A stretch of 64,000 nt of DNA from contig NZ_RMBX01000008.1 of NCBI RefSeq assembly GCF_003807585.1, positions 1 through 64,000 of the forward strand, written 5' to 3'. The DNA is from Chitinophaga barathri. Its GTDB lineage: Bacteria; Bacteroidota; Bacteroidia; Chitinophagales; Chitinophagaceae. The position numbers were made by a program, and so were the translations under genes. Each line of letters opens with the position of its first letter. The first letter of the stretch is position 1. Shown piece by piece: positions 25,674 to 35,569 of this stretch. A model generated the notes under the pieces. That model worked only from the letters and a program-made list of their open reading frames with translations, ran no database searches and was not told where the DNA came from.

Positions 25674-28538
25674 ATGAAACTAGTATTACATACCCGTAGT
25701 GCCTTTATTCTTCTGCTCCTCCTGCTGGCATCCGCTGTCACGTTTGCACAGGAAAGCAACATCGTACAGATCTCCGGAAGGGTGAAAGACCAGACCAGCG
25801 GAGAATCCATCCCCGGTGTAAGCATCCAGGTAAAAGGCACGGTATCCGGCACCACCACGGATAAAGACGGGCGTTTTGTACTGAAAACAAGGCTGAAGTT
25901 CCCCTTCACCCTCATTTTCTCCAGCCTCGGCTTCCAGTCGCAGGAATTTGTCGTAACAGGCACCGGCTCCGCACTGGATATCGGTCTTGCCACACAGACC
26001 CTCCTCGGTAAAGAAGTAGTGGTAACCGCCTCCCGCGTGGAGGAAGAGGCCCTCAAATCCCCCGTAGCCATCGAAAAACTGGATATCAGGGCCATCAAGG
26101 AATCGCCCGCTCCCAGCTTCTATGACGCGCTGGAAAACGTAAAAGGCGTGCAGATGACCACCTCCAGCCTAACTTTTAAAGTGCCCAACACCCGCGGCTT
26201 CAACATCCCGAACAACTTCCGGTTCATGCAGCTGGTAGACGGGGTGGACATGCAGGCCGCTACCCTGGGCGTACCCCTCGGTAATGCCATCGGTCCCACC
26301 GAGCTGGACATTGCCAGCGTGGAGATCACTCCCGGCGCGGCTTCTGCGCTGTATGGCATGAACGCCATCAACGGGATGGCCAACCTTCAGACCAAAAGCC
26401 CCTTCCTTTACAAAGGGCTCAGCGTATACCAGAAAATAGGCGTCAATCATGTGGATGGAGTGGATTACGATCCCAGCATCCTGACGGAAACCGCCATCCG
26501 TTACGCGGTAGCGTTTAAAGACCGTATCGCCTTCAAGGTGAATGCGAGTTATATGCGCGGTACGGACTGGCGCGCCAGCACCGCCACCGATCAGAATACC
26601 GCCGCCAACAGCCGCTTCCCGCAGCTTAGCGGCGCCGGGAACAATCCCGCTTACGATGCCTGGAACAAATACGGCGATGAAAATAACAACAACGTATCCG
26701 TTGGCGTATTGCTGAACGGCAAAAACGAAACCTTCAACGTACGCCGCACCGGCTACTGGGAAAGGGACCTGGTAAACCCCAGGGTAGAGAACTTCAAAGT
26801 GGATGCGGGTATCTACTTCCGTATCACGCCAAAGGCTGAACTTTCCTATACTTACCGCCGCGGCCTGATGGACGGCCTTTTCCAGCGTGGCAACAAGATC
26901 CAGCTAAATGATGTGGTGGTAAAGAACCACAAACTGGAACTGAAAGGCAACGACTACTTTATCCGTGGGTACGTAATGCTGGAAAACACCGGCGATTCTT
27001 ACAACCTGAAACCGCTGTCGGACAACCTGGACCTGACCAATAAATCCAACAACGCCTGGCGCGATGCTTTTAAAACTAAACTCCAGACCGAGATCAACGC
27101 CGGTACCGCACTGGCGGAGGCCATGCGCCTTGCCCGCGTGGAAGCGGACCGTGGCCGCGTAGAGCCCGGCACCGCCGCGTTCAACGATCTGAAAAATACC
27201 ATCATTGGTATCAATAACTGGGACCATGCCGCCGCTGTAGCCGGCGCGCCCGCCACCGGCGGCGCCTGGCTGGATCAGCACAGCCGTGTATACCACATGG
27301 ACGCGCAATGGGACCTCAGCAAAAAAGTAAAACTGTTTAACCTGCTCATCGGCGGAGACGGCCGTATCTATGAAGTGATCCCTGACGGCAACAACTTCGT
27401 GGATTTCAGCAAACCCGTTAAAGACCGTACCACACCCGGCGGGAATAATGTTTATTACAAAAAGTTCGGCGGCTTTGCACAGGTGAGCAAAACCTTCTTC
27501 GAAGATAAACTGAAGCTGGTGGGCTCTCTCCGCGTGGATTACAACCCCGAGTTCGATCCCAAGATCAACCCCCGCATCGCGGCGGTGTATACGCTGGCGG
27601 AGAAGCACAACTTCAGGGCTTCCTGGCAGAACGGCTTCCGCTTCCCCGCCCTTTTTGAAGCGCTTTCGTTCGTGAACAACGGGAACGTAAGGCGTGTAGG
27701 CGGCCTCTCCTACATCAACGATGGCCTGGGTTACCTCGAAAATTCCTACACCCTCGCTTCCGTGAATACTTTTAACAATGCCGTGAACAAAGACGTGTCT
27801 GAGGGTATGACCGCAAACGATGCGGCGCTGAAAAACAAAGCCCTGCTGGATATCACCGCCCTCAGCCCCACCCGCCCCGAAAGGATCAATTCCTTTGAAG
27901 TAGGCTACCGCAGCGTACTGCTGGGCAACAAGATCGTGGTGGATGCGGACGCTTATTACAACCGTTACGATGGTTTCCTCGGCCAGGTGGAAGTAGCCGT
28001 GCCCGCAACGGATAAAGTCGGCACAGACGCTTCCGTGCTGGACATGCTGGCCGCCAACCGTACCAAACAGACCCGCTACCGCGTATATACCAACGCCAAA
28101 AACACCTACGACAACTACGGTGCATCCCTTGGCGTGACCTACAACTTCCATAAAAAATGGACCGTTGCCGGCAACCTGAACTACAACGACATCGTGGATA
28201 ACAAAAAGAGCGATGTATTTGCAACAGGCTTCAACACCCCGGACTGGGTGTCTAACCTTTCCTTCGGGAACCGCGAGCTGTTCAAAAACTTCGGGTTCAA
28301 CGTAGTGTGGAGATGGCAGAACACCTTCTACTGGGAAAGCCCGCTGGCCAATGGCGATGTGCCCGCCTTCAGCACCGTGGACGCACAGGCAAACTACCGC
28401 CTGCCCAAGCTGAAAACCACCATCAAAGTGGGCGGCTCCAACCTGCTGAACCACCGGTACATCCAATACGCGGCCGGTCCTACCATTGGTGCGCTGTATT
28501 ATGCGACCATCGCGGTGGAAGGTTTGCTGACGAAATAA
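25674..28538 (+). CDS. TonB-dependent receptor with CarboxypepD_reg domain
   Basis: A 954-aa outer-membrane receptor. A signal peptide ends TFAQ near residue 26. Residues about 33-115 form a carboxypeptidase-regulatory-like domain (ISGRVKDQTSGESIPGVSIQVKG), residues about 120-240 the plug (ALENVKGVQM, TPGAASALYGMNAINGMANL), and the rest a beta barrel. It imports an unknown ligand using TonB energy. No SusD partner follows; the next gene is a TSUP transporter with a related upstream motif, so a sulfur compound is a reasonable guess for the ligand. A terminator lies at 28688-28722. Confidence 0.93.
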   Translation: MKLVLHTRSAFILLLLLLASAVTFAQESNIVQISGRVKDQTSGESIPGVSIQVKGTVSGTTTDKDGRFVLKTRLKFPFTLIFSSLGFQSQEFVVTGTGSALDIGLATQTLLGKEVVVTASRVEEEALKSPVAIEKLDIRAIKESPAPSFYDALENVKGVQMTTSSLTFKVPNTRGFNIPNNFRFMQLVDGVDMQAATLGVPLGNAIGPTELDIASVEITPGAASALYGMNAINGMANLQTKSPFLYKGLSVYQKIGVNHVDGVDYDPSILTETAIRYAVAFKDRIAFKVNASYMRGTDWRASTATDQNTAANSRFPQLSGAGNNPAYDAWNKYGDENNNNVSVGVLLNGKNETFNVRRTGYWERDLVNPRVENFKVDAGIYFRITPKAELSYTYRRGLMDGLFQRGNKIQLNDVVVKNHKLELKGNDYFIRGYVMLENTGDSYNLKPLSDNLDLTNKSNNAWRDAFKTKLQTEINAGTALAEAMRLARVEADRGRVEPGTAAFNDLKNTIIGINNWDHAAAVAGAPATGGAWLDQHSRVYHMDAQWDLSKKVKLFNLLIGGDGRIYEVIPDGNNFVDFSKPVKDRTTPGGNNVYYKKFGGFAQVSKTFFEDKLKLVGSLRVDYNPEFDPKINPRIAAVYTLAEKHNFRASWQNGFRFPALFEALSFVNNGNVRRVGGLSYINDGLGYLENSYTLASVNTFNNAVNKDVSEGMTANDAALKNKALLDITALSPTRPERINSFEVGYRSVLLGNKIVVDADAYYNRYDGFLGQVEVAVPATDKVGTDASVLDMLAANRTKQTRYRVYTNAKNTYDNYGASLGVTYNFHKKWTVAGNLNYNDIVDNKKSDVFATGFNTPDWVSNLSFGNRELFKNFGFNVVWRWQNTFYWESPLANGDVPAFSTVDAQANYRLPKLKTTIKVGGSNLLNHRYIQYAAGPTIGALYYATIAVEGLLTK

Positions 28539-28687
28539 CCGGGCGGAAAGCGCACGATCGACAGAAACAATACCGCAGCCTGCACGCTGCGAACCAATAA
28601 ATCGCAAGGGGACCGCATAGACCGCAGCCCCTTTGCAACACGATCTTCTTTGGAAACCCCTTACTACAAAAACCAACCCTGCTACCA

Positions 28688-28722
28688 GACGGAGGCAATT
28701 ATCCTTGCCTCCGTCATTTTTT
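28688..28722 (+). terminator. Terminator after the TonB receptor gene
   Basis: Perfect 11-bp stem GACGGAGGCAA/TTGCCTCCGTC with a 6-nt loop followed by ATTTTTT. Confidence 0.92.
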
Positions 28723-28772
28723 AAAAGGCAGGCACAAATATTTGGATATACCAGGGATTAGATATATTTTTA

Positions 28773-28806
28773 GTCCACAATTCCTGTAGACTATATTAGT
28801 ATTATA
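28773..28806 (+). promoter_or_regulatory. Operator-like motif upstream of the TSUP gene
   Basis: TCCACAATTCCTGTAGACTAT differs at only two of 21 positions from the sequence before the TonB receptor gene. A weaker right half-site (TTAGTAT) follows at the same distance. The upstream -7 box is poor (TATTTTTAG). The conserved block ends 16 bp before the ATG. It suggests that both genes answer to the same regulator. Confidence 0.6.
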
Positions 28807-28810
28807 ATTT

Positions 28811-29782
28811 ATGTCGCATAATGAGGTGATAGATAAGGCAGAGCAACGCGTAGCTACCGTTGAAACACAAAAGGTGCTGATTGACCTCGTGAACGAGGAC
28901 AATAAAAAACAGCGCTGGATATGGGTCACCATCGGTATTTCCATCCTCGCGGTTGTAGCCGGCCTCTGGTTCACCTACAACTACGGCATCTCCCTCGACC
29001 AGCAAACCCGCATCGCGCAATTCACCCGGAACATATTTACCGACAAGCTGCTGTTTTTTATGGGCGTGGGCCTTACCGCACAAATGATAGACGGCGCGCT
29101 GGGCATGGCGTACGGGGCTACTTCGTCGTCGTTATTGCTGGGGCTGGGCGTTTCGCCTGCTATGACCAGCACCAGCGTACACGTTGCTGAAGTGTTCACC
29201 ACAGGGGCCTCGGGCATTGCACACTTCAAACTGGGCAACGTCAACAAAAAACTGTTCCTCCACCTGCTCATCCCCGGCATGATAGGCGCGGTAACCGGCG
29301 CTTACCTCCTCTCCGATAAAATAGACGGCGACATCATCAAACCTTTCATGAGCGCATACCTCATGATCCTCGGCATACTTATCCTCCGCAAAGCATTACA
29401 ACGCAACAAACCTAAAAGTAAAACCCGCAGGCTGGGCCCGCTGGCTTTCTTCGGCGGTTTTATGGATGCCATCGGCGGCGGCGGCTGGGGCCCGATCGTA
29501 ACATCCACCCTGCTCAGCAAAGGCCGCACGGTGAATTATACTATCGGTTCGGTAAATGCTGCTGAGTTTTTTATATCCGTGTCAAGCGCGGGCACCTTCC
29601 TGTTGTTCAATGGTATTGACAGCTGGCAGGTGATCATCGGGCTGATACTGGGGGGCGTGATCGCATCTCCCTTTGCGGCGGTGCTGGTAAAGAAAATGAA
29701 AAGGAAACCGCTGATGATCATGGTAGGCGTGCTGGTAATAGCCATGAGCCTCCGCACGATCATCATGGTGTTCTGGAAATGA
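28811..29782 (+). CDS. TSUP family (TauE/SafE-like) membrane transporter
   Basis: A 323-aa transporter of the sulfite exporter TauE/SafE family. A cytoplasmic N-terminal helix of about 35 residues is followed by eight or nine membrane segments and two related halves, with QMIDGALGMAYG and GFMDAIGGGGWGPI as the repeated family motifs. Members move sulfite, sulfonates or other sulfur-containing anions. It follows the TonB receptor but has its own promoter region with the shared operator motif. Confidence 0.9.
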   Translation: MSHNEVIDKAEQRVATVETQKVLIDLVNEDNKKQRWIWVTIGISILAVVAGLWFTYNYGISLDQQTRIAQFTRNIFTDKLLFFMGVGLTAQMIDGALGMAYGATSSSLLLGLGVSPAMTSTSVHVAEVFTTGASGIAHFKLGNVNKKLFLHLLIPGMIGAVTGAYLLSDKIDGDIIKPFMSAYLMILGILILRKALQRNKPKSKTRRLGPLAFFGGFMDAIGGGGWGPIVTSTLLSKGRTVNYTIGSVNAAEFFISVSSAGTFLLFNGIDSWQVIIGLILGGVIASPFAAVLVKKMKRKPLMIMVGVLVIAMSLRTIIMVFWK

Positions 29783-29802
29783 TATTCATCACAGTGAACG
29801 AT

Positions 29803-29836
29803 AAAAAAAAGAGGCCCATAACGGACCTCTTTTTTT
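29803..29836. terminator. Bidirectional terminator between TSUP gene and fumC
   Basis: An A-run, a GAGGCCC/GGACCTC stem with one mismatch and a T-run lie between two convergent genes, so it can serve both. Confidence 0.85.
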
Positions 29837-29855
29837 ATGTATTACCTGGTATGTT

Positions 29856-31253
29856 TTAGATCTTACCCACCATGTTACCGGGGATCACCCAGGCGTCAAA
29901 TTCCTCAGGGGTGACATAACCCAGCTTCACCGCCATTTCCTTCAGCGTAGTGCCTTCTTTATGCGCTTTCTGCGCAATTTCAGCAGCCTTGTAGTACCCG
30001 ATCTTTGTGTTGAGTGCGGTTACCAGCATCAGGGAATTGTCTACGTGTTTTTTGATGTTCTCTTCAATGGGTGCGATGCCTTCCGCGCACTTGTCGTTGA
30101 AGCTCACGCAGCCGTCGCCGATGAGGCGGGCGGAGTGCAGGAAGTTGTAGATCATCATCGGTTTGAACACGTTCAGCTCAAAGTGGCCGGTAGCGCCGCC
30201 AATGTTGATAGCTACGTCGTTGCCCAGTACCTGCGCGGCGATCATGGTGAGCGCTTCGCACTGTGTGGGGTTCACTTTGCCGGGCATGATGGAAGAGCCG
30301 GGCTCGTTGTCCGGGATGAACAGTTCGCCGATACCGGAGCGCGGGCCGGAGCTGAGCATACGGATATCGTTCGCGATCTTCATGAGGCTCACGGCTACTG
30401 TTTTTAAAGCGCCGTGTGCTTCCACGATGGCGTCATGCGCCGCCAGCGATTCGAATTTGTTTTCGGCGGTCACGAAAGGCAGGCCGGTGAGCTCTGCGAT
30501 CTTCTTCGCTACGTTTTCCGCGTAACCATCGGGCGTGTTGATGCCCGTGCCTACCGCGGTGCCGCCCAGGGCCAGTTCGCTGAGGTGCGCCAGTGTGTTA
30601 TTGATAGCACGCAGGCCGTGATCCAGCTGGGAAACGTACCCGCTGATCTCCTGGCCAAGTGTGAGCGGTGTCGCATCCATAAAGTGGGTGCGGCCGATCT
30701 TCACGACGTGCATGAATTCTTTTGATTTTTTCGCGAGGGTGTCGCGGAGTTTTTTGATACCGGGGATGGTCACTTCCAGCAGCATTTTGTAAGCCGCGAT
30801 GTGCATGGCCGTGGGGAAGGTATCGTTCGAGGACTGGGATTTGTTCACATCATCGTTCGGATGCACCACTTTGTCCTTGTCCGTGAGCTGGCCGCCGTTG
30901 ATCACATGCGCGCGGTAGGCCACCACTTCGTTCACATTCATGTTGGACTGTGTGCCGGAGCCCGTCTGCCATACTACCAGCGGAAATTCCGCGTCCAGTT
31001 TGCCTTCGAGTATTTCGTCGCACACTTTCCCGATCAGGTCTGATTTTTCTTTCGGCAATACGCCTGCTTCCTGGTTGGTGAGCGCGGCGGCTTTTTTCAG
31101 GTAGGCGAAGGCGCGGATGATCTCTCTGGGCATCCTGTTCGTGTCCTGTGCAATCCTGAAGTTGTCGATGGAGCGTTGGGTCTGAGCGCCGTAATACGCA
31201 TTAGCCGGCACTTTCACCTCGCCCATCGTGTCTTTCTCTATCCTGAAATCCAT
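29856..31253 (-). CDS. fumC: Class II fumarate hydratase
   Basis: A 465-aa TCA-cycle enzyme that interconverts fumarate and malate. The family signature GSSIMPGKVNP is present, as are TGSGTQSNMNVNEV, SSNDTFPTAMHI and GRTHFMDATPLTLGQE. Length is standard. It shares its strand with the enoyl-CoA hydratase gene 52 bp upstream. Confidence 0.97.
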   Translation of the reverse strand: MDFRIEKDTMGEVKVPANAYYGAQTQRSIDNFRIAQDTNRMPREIIRAFAYLKKAAALTNQEAGVLPKEKSDLIGKVCDEILEGKLDAEFPLVVWQTGSGTQSNMNVNEVVAYRAHVINGGQLTDKDKVVHPNDDVNKSQSSNDTFPTAMHIAAYKMLLEVTIPGIKKLRDTLAKKSKEFMHVVKIGRTHFMDATPLTLGQEISGYVSQLDHGLRAINNTLAHLSELALGGTAVGTGINTPDGYAENVAKKIAELTGLPFVTAENKFESLAAHDAIVEAHGALKTVAVSLMKIANDIRMLSSGPRSGIGELFIPDNEPGSSIMPGKVNPTQCEALTMIAAQVLGNDVAINIGGATGHFELNVFKPMMIYNFLHSARLIGDGCVSFNDKCAEGIAPIEENIKKHVDNSLMLVTALNTKIGYYKAAEIAQKAHKEGTTLKEMAVKLGYVTPEEFDAWVIPGNMVGKI

Positions 31254-31305
31254 ATGCTATAATTTTGGACCACAAAAATACAATTAGGAACGGCAAATCC
31301 GCCCC

Positions 31306-32091
31306 CTATTCCCCTTTAAATTGGGGCTGGCGTTTCTGGATAAAGGCTTCCGCCCCTTCCTGCAGGTCCTTTGTGGCAAAACAGGCCGCAAATTCAACGA
31401 TTTCGGTTTCAAACCCGTCCATCCCGTCTTCTTCGTGCTTAAAATGCGCATTCACGCATTTGATCACCCGGGCAATGGCCAGGGGCGCTTTGCCCTGGAT
31501 CTTTTTGAGCAGTTCGCGGGTTTTGTCCAGCAGGGCGTCCGGGGTGGTCACATGGTTCACCAGGCCCAGCTGCCGGGCTTCTTCCGCCCCGATCATGTCC
31601 GCCGTCATCATCAGCTCCAGCGCTTTCCCTTTCCCGACCAGCTGCACCAGTCTCTGGGTGCCGCCGTAACCGGGTATGATGCCCAGGTTCACTTCCGGCT
31701 GGCCAAACTTCGCGTTGTCGCTCGCCACCCTGAAATGACAGGCCATAGCCAGCTCACAACCGCCGCCGAGGGCAAAACCGTTCACCGCGGCTACTACCGG
31801 CTTGGTACATTCTTCTATCCGCTGGAAGATGGTATGTCCTTTTTTAGACAGTTCCTCCCCCTGCTCCGGCGAAAGCGACAGGAACTCGGAAATGTCCGCC
31901 CCCGCTATAAAAGCTTTCGGGCCGCTGCCCGTGATCAGGGCGCTGTCCACCCCGGGGTTTGTATAAATATCGTCTATCACCAGCGCCAGTTCCCGCATCA
32001 CTTCCTGGTTCAGGGCGTTCATTTTGTCCGGCCGGTTGATCGTGATCTCCAGGATACCGTCTTTCAGTTGTGTGCTCAGTGTATTGTACAT
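31306..32091 (-). CDS. Enoyl-CoA hydratase/isomerase family protein
   Basis: A 261-aa crotonase-fold enzyme, likely hydrating short-chain 2-enoyl-CoA in beta-oxidation. The oxyanion loop AVNGFALGGGCELAMAC and the catalytic segment FGQPEVNLGIIPGYGGTQRL carry both glutamates of true hydratases. The frame is open far upstream, but the ATG at 32091 (MYNTLSTQLK) matches the family start. Confidence 0.93.
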   Translation of the reverse strand: MYNTLSTQLKDGILEITINRPDKMNALNQEVMRELALVIDDIYTNPGVDSALITGSGPKAFIAGADISEFLSLSPEQGEELSKKGHTIFQRIEECTKPVVAAVNGFALGGGCELAMACHFRVASDNAKFGQPEVNLGIIPGYGGTQRLVQLVGKGKALELMMTADMIGAEEARQLGLVNHVTTPDALLDKTRELLKKIQGKAPLAIARVIKCVNAHFKHEEDGMDGFETEIVEFAACFATKDLQEGAEAFIQKRQPQFKGE

Positions 32092-32155
32092 ATCGGGTTC
32101 GTTTTTATTTGTTTTGGCGTTTAAATTTAAGCCTAATATCCGGCATGGATGCATC

Positions 32156-32188
32156 AAAAAAAGGGCCGCACCTGCGTGCAGCCCCCTT
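32156..32188 (-). terminator. Terminator of the barrel-protein gene at 32214
   Basis: AAAGGG...GCAC-CTGC-GTGC...CCCTTT forms a stem with a small internal mismatch. On the minus strand it is followed by eight T, directly after the stop of the 32214-33041 gene. Confidence 0.85.
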
Positions 32189-32213
32189 TCGTTGGTCATA
32201 GCTATCGATAACT

Positions 32214-33041
32214 TTATTTGTCGATCACCGTTCTTTTTTCGATGATCACTTTGGTGCCTTTGCGGTATTTGGTTTTGGTCTGGTGGTAGTCGTGGCGTTT
32301 GCAGTTGAAGCCGCCGCCGAAGTTGTACCCCAGCGTCACGAATACCATATTTGCCTTGATATCCTTGTAGGGCGTGGTTTTTACGCCATTGATGGTTTCG
32401 CTGTAGTCTTTGTTGAAGAAGTCGTTCAGGTAATACTGCACTTTTACCCCAAACCCTGGCGGGAAGCGGAACCCGGCGAACACGGAGGGCATCATCAGGT
32501 CTGTACGGTCGGAGAACCATTCATTGAATTTGCTCTTTTTGTCGCCATCCAGGAAGTACTTCTCTTTATAATTGAAGGCCAGGTCGTATTCACCGCCGGC
32601 GAAGAAGAAAAAGCCGCTGCGAAGGTTGCCCACTTTGAAGCCCAGGGGCACGCCTAGCGTGTATACCCTTTGTTTCAGTTTTACGGAGTCATTCGGTTTG
32701 GTGATGAGACCTATATTCTTGATATTCAACCCAGTAAAGATGCCGAAGTGGTTGGAAAAATCGTAGTTGTAATTGGTGCCGACGTTAAAGAACAGGGTAA
32801 AACGCGGGATGTTGCGCACATGTTCCCCGTTGTTCGTCACATTGGCGAAAGACAGCAGCGCGCCGTTGCCGCCCGCCGTTACGTAGCCGTGGCGGGGCTT
32901 GGGTGGGGCGTAAATATGAAAGTGATAAGAAACCTTCCTGGAGGATTCGCTGATGACTTTCGTGGAATCTTCTTCTTGCGCAAAAAGGCCTGTGGTAGCT
33001 GTAAGACCCAGGACCAGCATAGTGTAGCGGATAAAATTCAT
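32214..33041 (-). CDS. Outer-membrane beta-barrel protein of unknown function
   Basis: A 275-aa protein with a signal peptide (LVLGLTATTGLFAQ) and alternating strands rich in Tyr/Phe/Gly, such as RFTLFFNVGTNYNYDF and VFVTLGYNFGGG. It fits the porin-like families of Bacteroidota. The last 30 residues are a basic, Lys-rich tail (KTKYRKGTKVIIEKR) after the final predicted strand, which is unusual for a barrel that normally ends in an aromatic residue. The ATG at 33041 was chosen to fit the signal peptide. Confidence 0.75.
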   Translation of the reverse strand: MNFIRYTMLVLGLTATTGLFAQEEDSTKVISESSRKVSYHFHIYAPPKPRHGYVTAGGNGALLSFANVTNNGEHVRNIPRFTLFFNVGTNYNYDFSNHFGIFTGLNIKNIGLITKPNDSVKLKQRVYTLGVPLGFKVGNLRSGFFFFAGGEYDLAFNYKEKYFLDGDKKSKFNEWFSDRTDLMMPSVFAGFRFPPGFGVKVQYYLNDFFNKDYSETINGVKTTPYKDIKANMVFVTLGYNFGGGFNCKRHDYHQTKTKYRKGTKVIIEKRTVIDK

Positions 33042-33182
33042 AAGTTCAACTTTTTCGTGGTTATTGGATTCAGCAACGTCAGTATATCCCCTCTGGCCTT
33101 CCTTTCCCTGCCGGAGGAAGACCGTTGCATGCTGCCGTTCTAATGGGAAGACGACCGGGTTTTCCAAAAGTTACAAAAAATG

Positions 33183-33602
33183 TTAAAATTCCCGGTGTTC
33201 CTTTGTCCAGCCTGTGATGTAGCTGGCAATTTCCTGGGTATGGGTGCCCGGGGGGAAGAGTTTGCCCACCCCAAGGGCGTAAAGTTCCTGCATATCTGCG
33301 TCCGGGATGATGCCGCCGCCGGTGAGCAGCACGTCATTCATCCCCTTTTCTTTCATAAGGGTGATGATCTTCGGAAATACGGTCATGTGGGCGCCCGAGA
33401 GAATGCTGACGCCGATAGCGTCCACATCTTCCTGCAAAGCCGCATTCACTACCATTTCCGGCGTTTGCCGGAGACCGGTATAGATTACTTCCATGCCCGC
33501 GTCCCGCAGGGCGGAAGCTATCACCTTGGCCCCCCGGTCGTGACCGTCGAGACCTACTTTAGCTACCAGCACGCGGATGGGGCGTTGATTCGGGTTGACC
33601 AT
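33183..33602 (-). CDS. Cobalamin-binding subunit of an acyl-CoA mutase
   Basis: A 139-aa stand-alone B12-binding domain. The base-off histidine is in GLDGHDRGAKVI (DxHxxG), followed by SILSGAHMTVFP and LLTGGGIIPDAD, which close round the nucleotide tail. This matches the C-terminal domain of methylmalonyl-CoA mutase, here encoded separately as in two-subunit mutases (methylmalonyl- or isobutyryl-CoA type). The catalytic subunit is not in the window. The epimerase at 16563 fits the same pathway. Confidence 0.92.
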   Translation of the reverse strand: MVNPNQRPIRVLVAKVGLDGHDRGAKVIASALRDAGMEVIYTGLRQTPEMVVNAALQEDVDAIGVSILSGAHMTVFPKIITLMKEKGMNDVLLTGGGIIPDADMQELYALGVGKLFPPGTHTQEIASYITGWTKEHREF

Positions 33603-33707
33603 ATTACTTTATTGGATTGTAAATGTAGTATTTTCCCCGAAAGTGGGGTTTACGGGGTGTAATCACTTTATATTACATTTGCAATTCGGCAAAAGCTACC
33701 ATTTTTT

Positions 33708-35375
33708 ATGAGCGAAGAAAGATCACTGAATTTTTTAGAACAGATCGTAGAAGAAGATATCGCCAAAGGCGCGAACGGCGGGCGGGTGCTTACCCGTTTC
33801 CCTCCCGAGCCAAACGGATACCTGCACATCGGCCATGCTAAAAGCATCTGCCTCAACTTCGGACTGGCTAAAAAATACAACGGGCAAACCAACCTCCGGT
33901 TTGATGATACCAATCCCATCACCGAGGATACTGAATATGTGGATTCCATCAAGGCAGACATCCAGTGGCTGGGCTTTGAATGGGCCAATGAATTGTATGC
34001 CTCCGATTACTTCGAACAGCTGTACCAGTTTGCCGTAGAACTGATCAAAAAAGGACTGGCGTATGTGGACGATTCCAGCGCCGCTGAAATAGCCGCCCTC
34101 AAAGGCACGCCCACGGAACCGGGCAAAAACAGCCCCTACCGCGACCGCAGCGTGGAGGAAAACCTCCGCCTTTTCGCCGAAATGCGCGAAGGCATTCACC
34201 CCGACGGCTCCAAGGTGCTGCGCGCGAAAGTAGATATGGCCTCCCCGAACATGCACCTGCGCGACCCGCTGATGTACCGCATCAAACACGCGCATCACCA
34301 CCGCACGGGAGACGCCTGGAGCATCTATCCCATGTACGATTTCGCGCACGGGCAGAGCGACAGTATCGAAAATATCACCCATTCCATCTGCACGCTGGAA
34401 TTTATACCGCACCGCCCGCTGTACGACTGGTTCATCGAAAAACTGAACATCTTCCCCTCGCACCAGTATGAGTTTGCGCGGCTGAACCTGACTTATACCG
34501 TCATGAGCAAACGCAAGCTGCTGCAACTGGTGAACGAAGGCCATGTAACCGGCTGGGACGATCCGCGCATGCCTACCCTCAGCGGTTACCGCCGCCGTGG
34601 TTATACGCCTTCCAGCATCCGCCAGTTCGCGGAAAGGGTGGGCGTGGCGAAGCGCGACAACCTGATAGACGTTGGCCTGCTGGAGTTCTGCATCCGCGAG
34701 GAGCTGAACAAAACAGCCAACCGCGTCATGGCCGTGCTGGATCCCATCAAACTGGTGATCACGAATTACCCGGAAAACCAGGCAGCAGAGTTGCCCGCGG
34801 AAAACAACCCTGAGGACGAATCTGCAGGCGCCCGCACGGTAACGTTCAGCAACACTCTGTACATTGAGCGGGAAGATTTTATGGAAGAGCCTCCCAAGAA
34901 ATTTTTCCGCCTGGGGCCTGGACTGGCCGTGCGTTTGAAATATGCGTATATCATCAAATGCGACAGCTTTGAGAAAGATGCGGACGGCAACGTAACTACG
35001 ATCTACTGCTCTTATATTCCAGAAAGCCTTAGCGGTGGCGACACCAGCGGCCTGAAGGTAAAAGGCACCATTCACTGGGTGAGCGCCGCGCATGCCGCCA
35101 AAGCGGAAGTGCGCCTGTACGACCGCCTGTTTTCCGTGGAGAACCCGGCATCAGAGGAAGGCGATTTTAAATCTTTCATTAACCCGGATTCCCTGGAAGT
35201 GATCCGGGAGGCATATATCGAGCCTGTACTGCTGGATGCAAAGCCCGGCGACCGTTTCCAGTTCCTGCGCATGGGTTATTTCTGCGTGGATACGGATTCA
35301 ACGCCTGGCAAACCGGTGTTCAACCGTACCGTGACGCTGAAAGATACCTGGGCGAAAGAGGCCAAAAAAGGGTAA
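33708..35375 (+). CDS. glnS: Glutamine--tRNA ligase
   Basis: A 555-aa class I synthetase. The HIGH motif is seen in PNGYLHIGHAKS, the KMSKS equivalent in VMSKRK, and the two C-terminal anticodon-binding beta barrels cover about residues 345-550. A TACATTTG -7 box lies at 33674-33681. It faces gltX; between the two terminators lies repeat locus B. Confidence 0.97.
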   Translation: MSEERSLNFLEQIVEEDIAKGANGGRVLTRFPPEPNGYLHIGHAKSICLNFGLAKKYNGQTNLRFDDTNPITEDTEYVDSIKADIQWLGFEWANELYASDYFEQLYQFAVELIKKGLAYVDDSSAAEIAALKGTPTEPGKNSPYRDRSVEENLRLFAEMREGIHPDGSKVLRAKVDMASPNMHLRDPLMYRIKHAHHHRTGDAWSIYPMYDFAHGQSDSIENITHSICTLEFIPHRPLYDWFIEKLNIFPSHQYEFARLNLTYTVMSKRKLLQLVNEGHVTGWDDPRMPTLSGYRRRGYTPSSIRQFAERVGVAKRDNLIDVGLLEFCIREELNKTANRVMAVLDPIKLVITNYPENQAAELPAENNPEDESAGARTVTFSNTLYIEREDFMEEPPKKFFRLGPGLAVRLKYAYIIKCDSFEKDADGNVTTIYCSYIPESLSGGDTSGLKVKGTIHWVSAAHAAKAEVRLYDRLFSVENPASEEGDFKSFINPDSLEVIREAYIEPVLLDAKPGDRFQFLRMGYFCVDTDSTPGKPVFNRTVTLKDTWAKEAKKG

Positions 35376-35400
35376 TTTTTATCAATATTTTTATTTACAA

Positions 35401-35432
35401 AAGCCGCTTCTTAACCAGGAGCGGCTTTATTT
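35401..35432 (+). terminator. Terminator of glnS
   Basis: AAGCCGCT/AGCGGCTT stem with an 11-nt loop flanked by A- and T-rich sequence, 25 bp after the stop codon. It separates glnS from repeat locus B. Confidence 0.85.
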
Positions 35433-35569
35433 TACCTGCCACATTTCCACAAACAAGTATGTTGTTTTGATTCCAGGACCGGCACCGTGATCACGAAGCC
35501 GGGTAAATTGGCCTGGAAAACCCCCATTTAAGCGCCGTAACATTCTTTCGGGGCCTGGGCGCATAAAAC

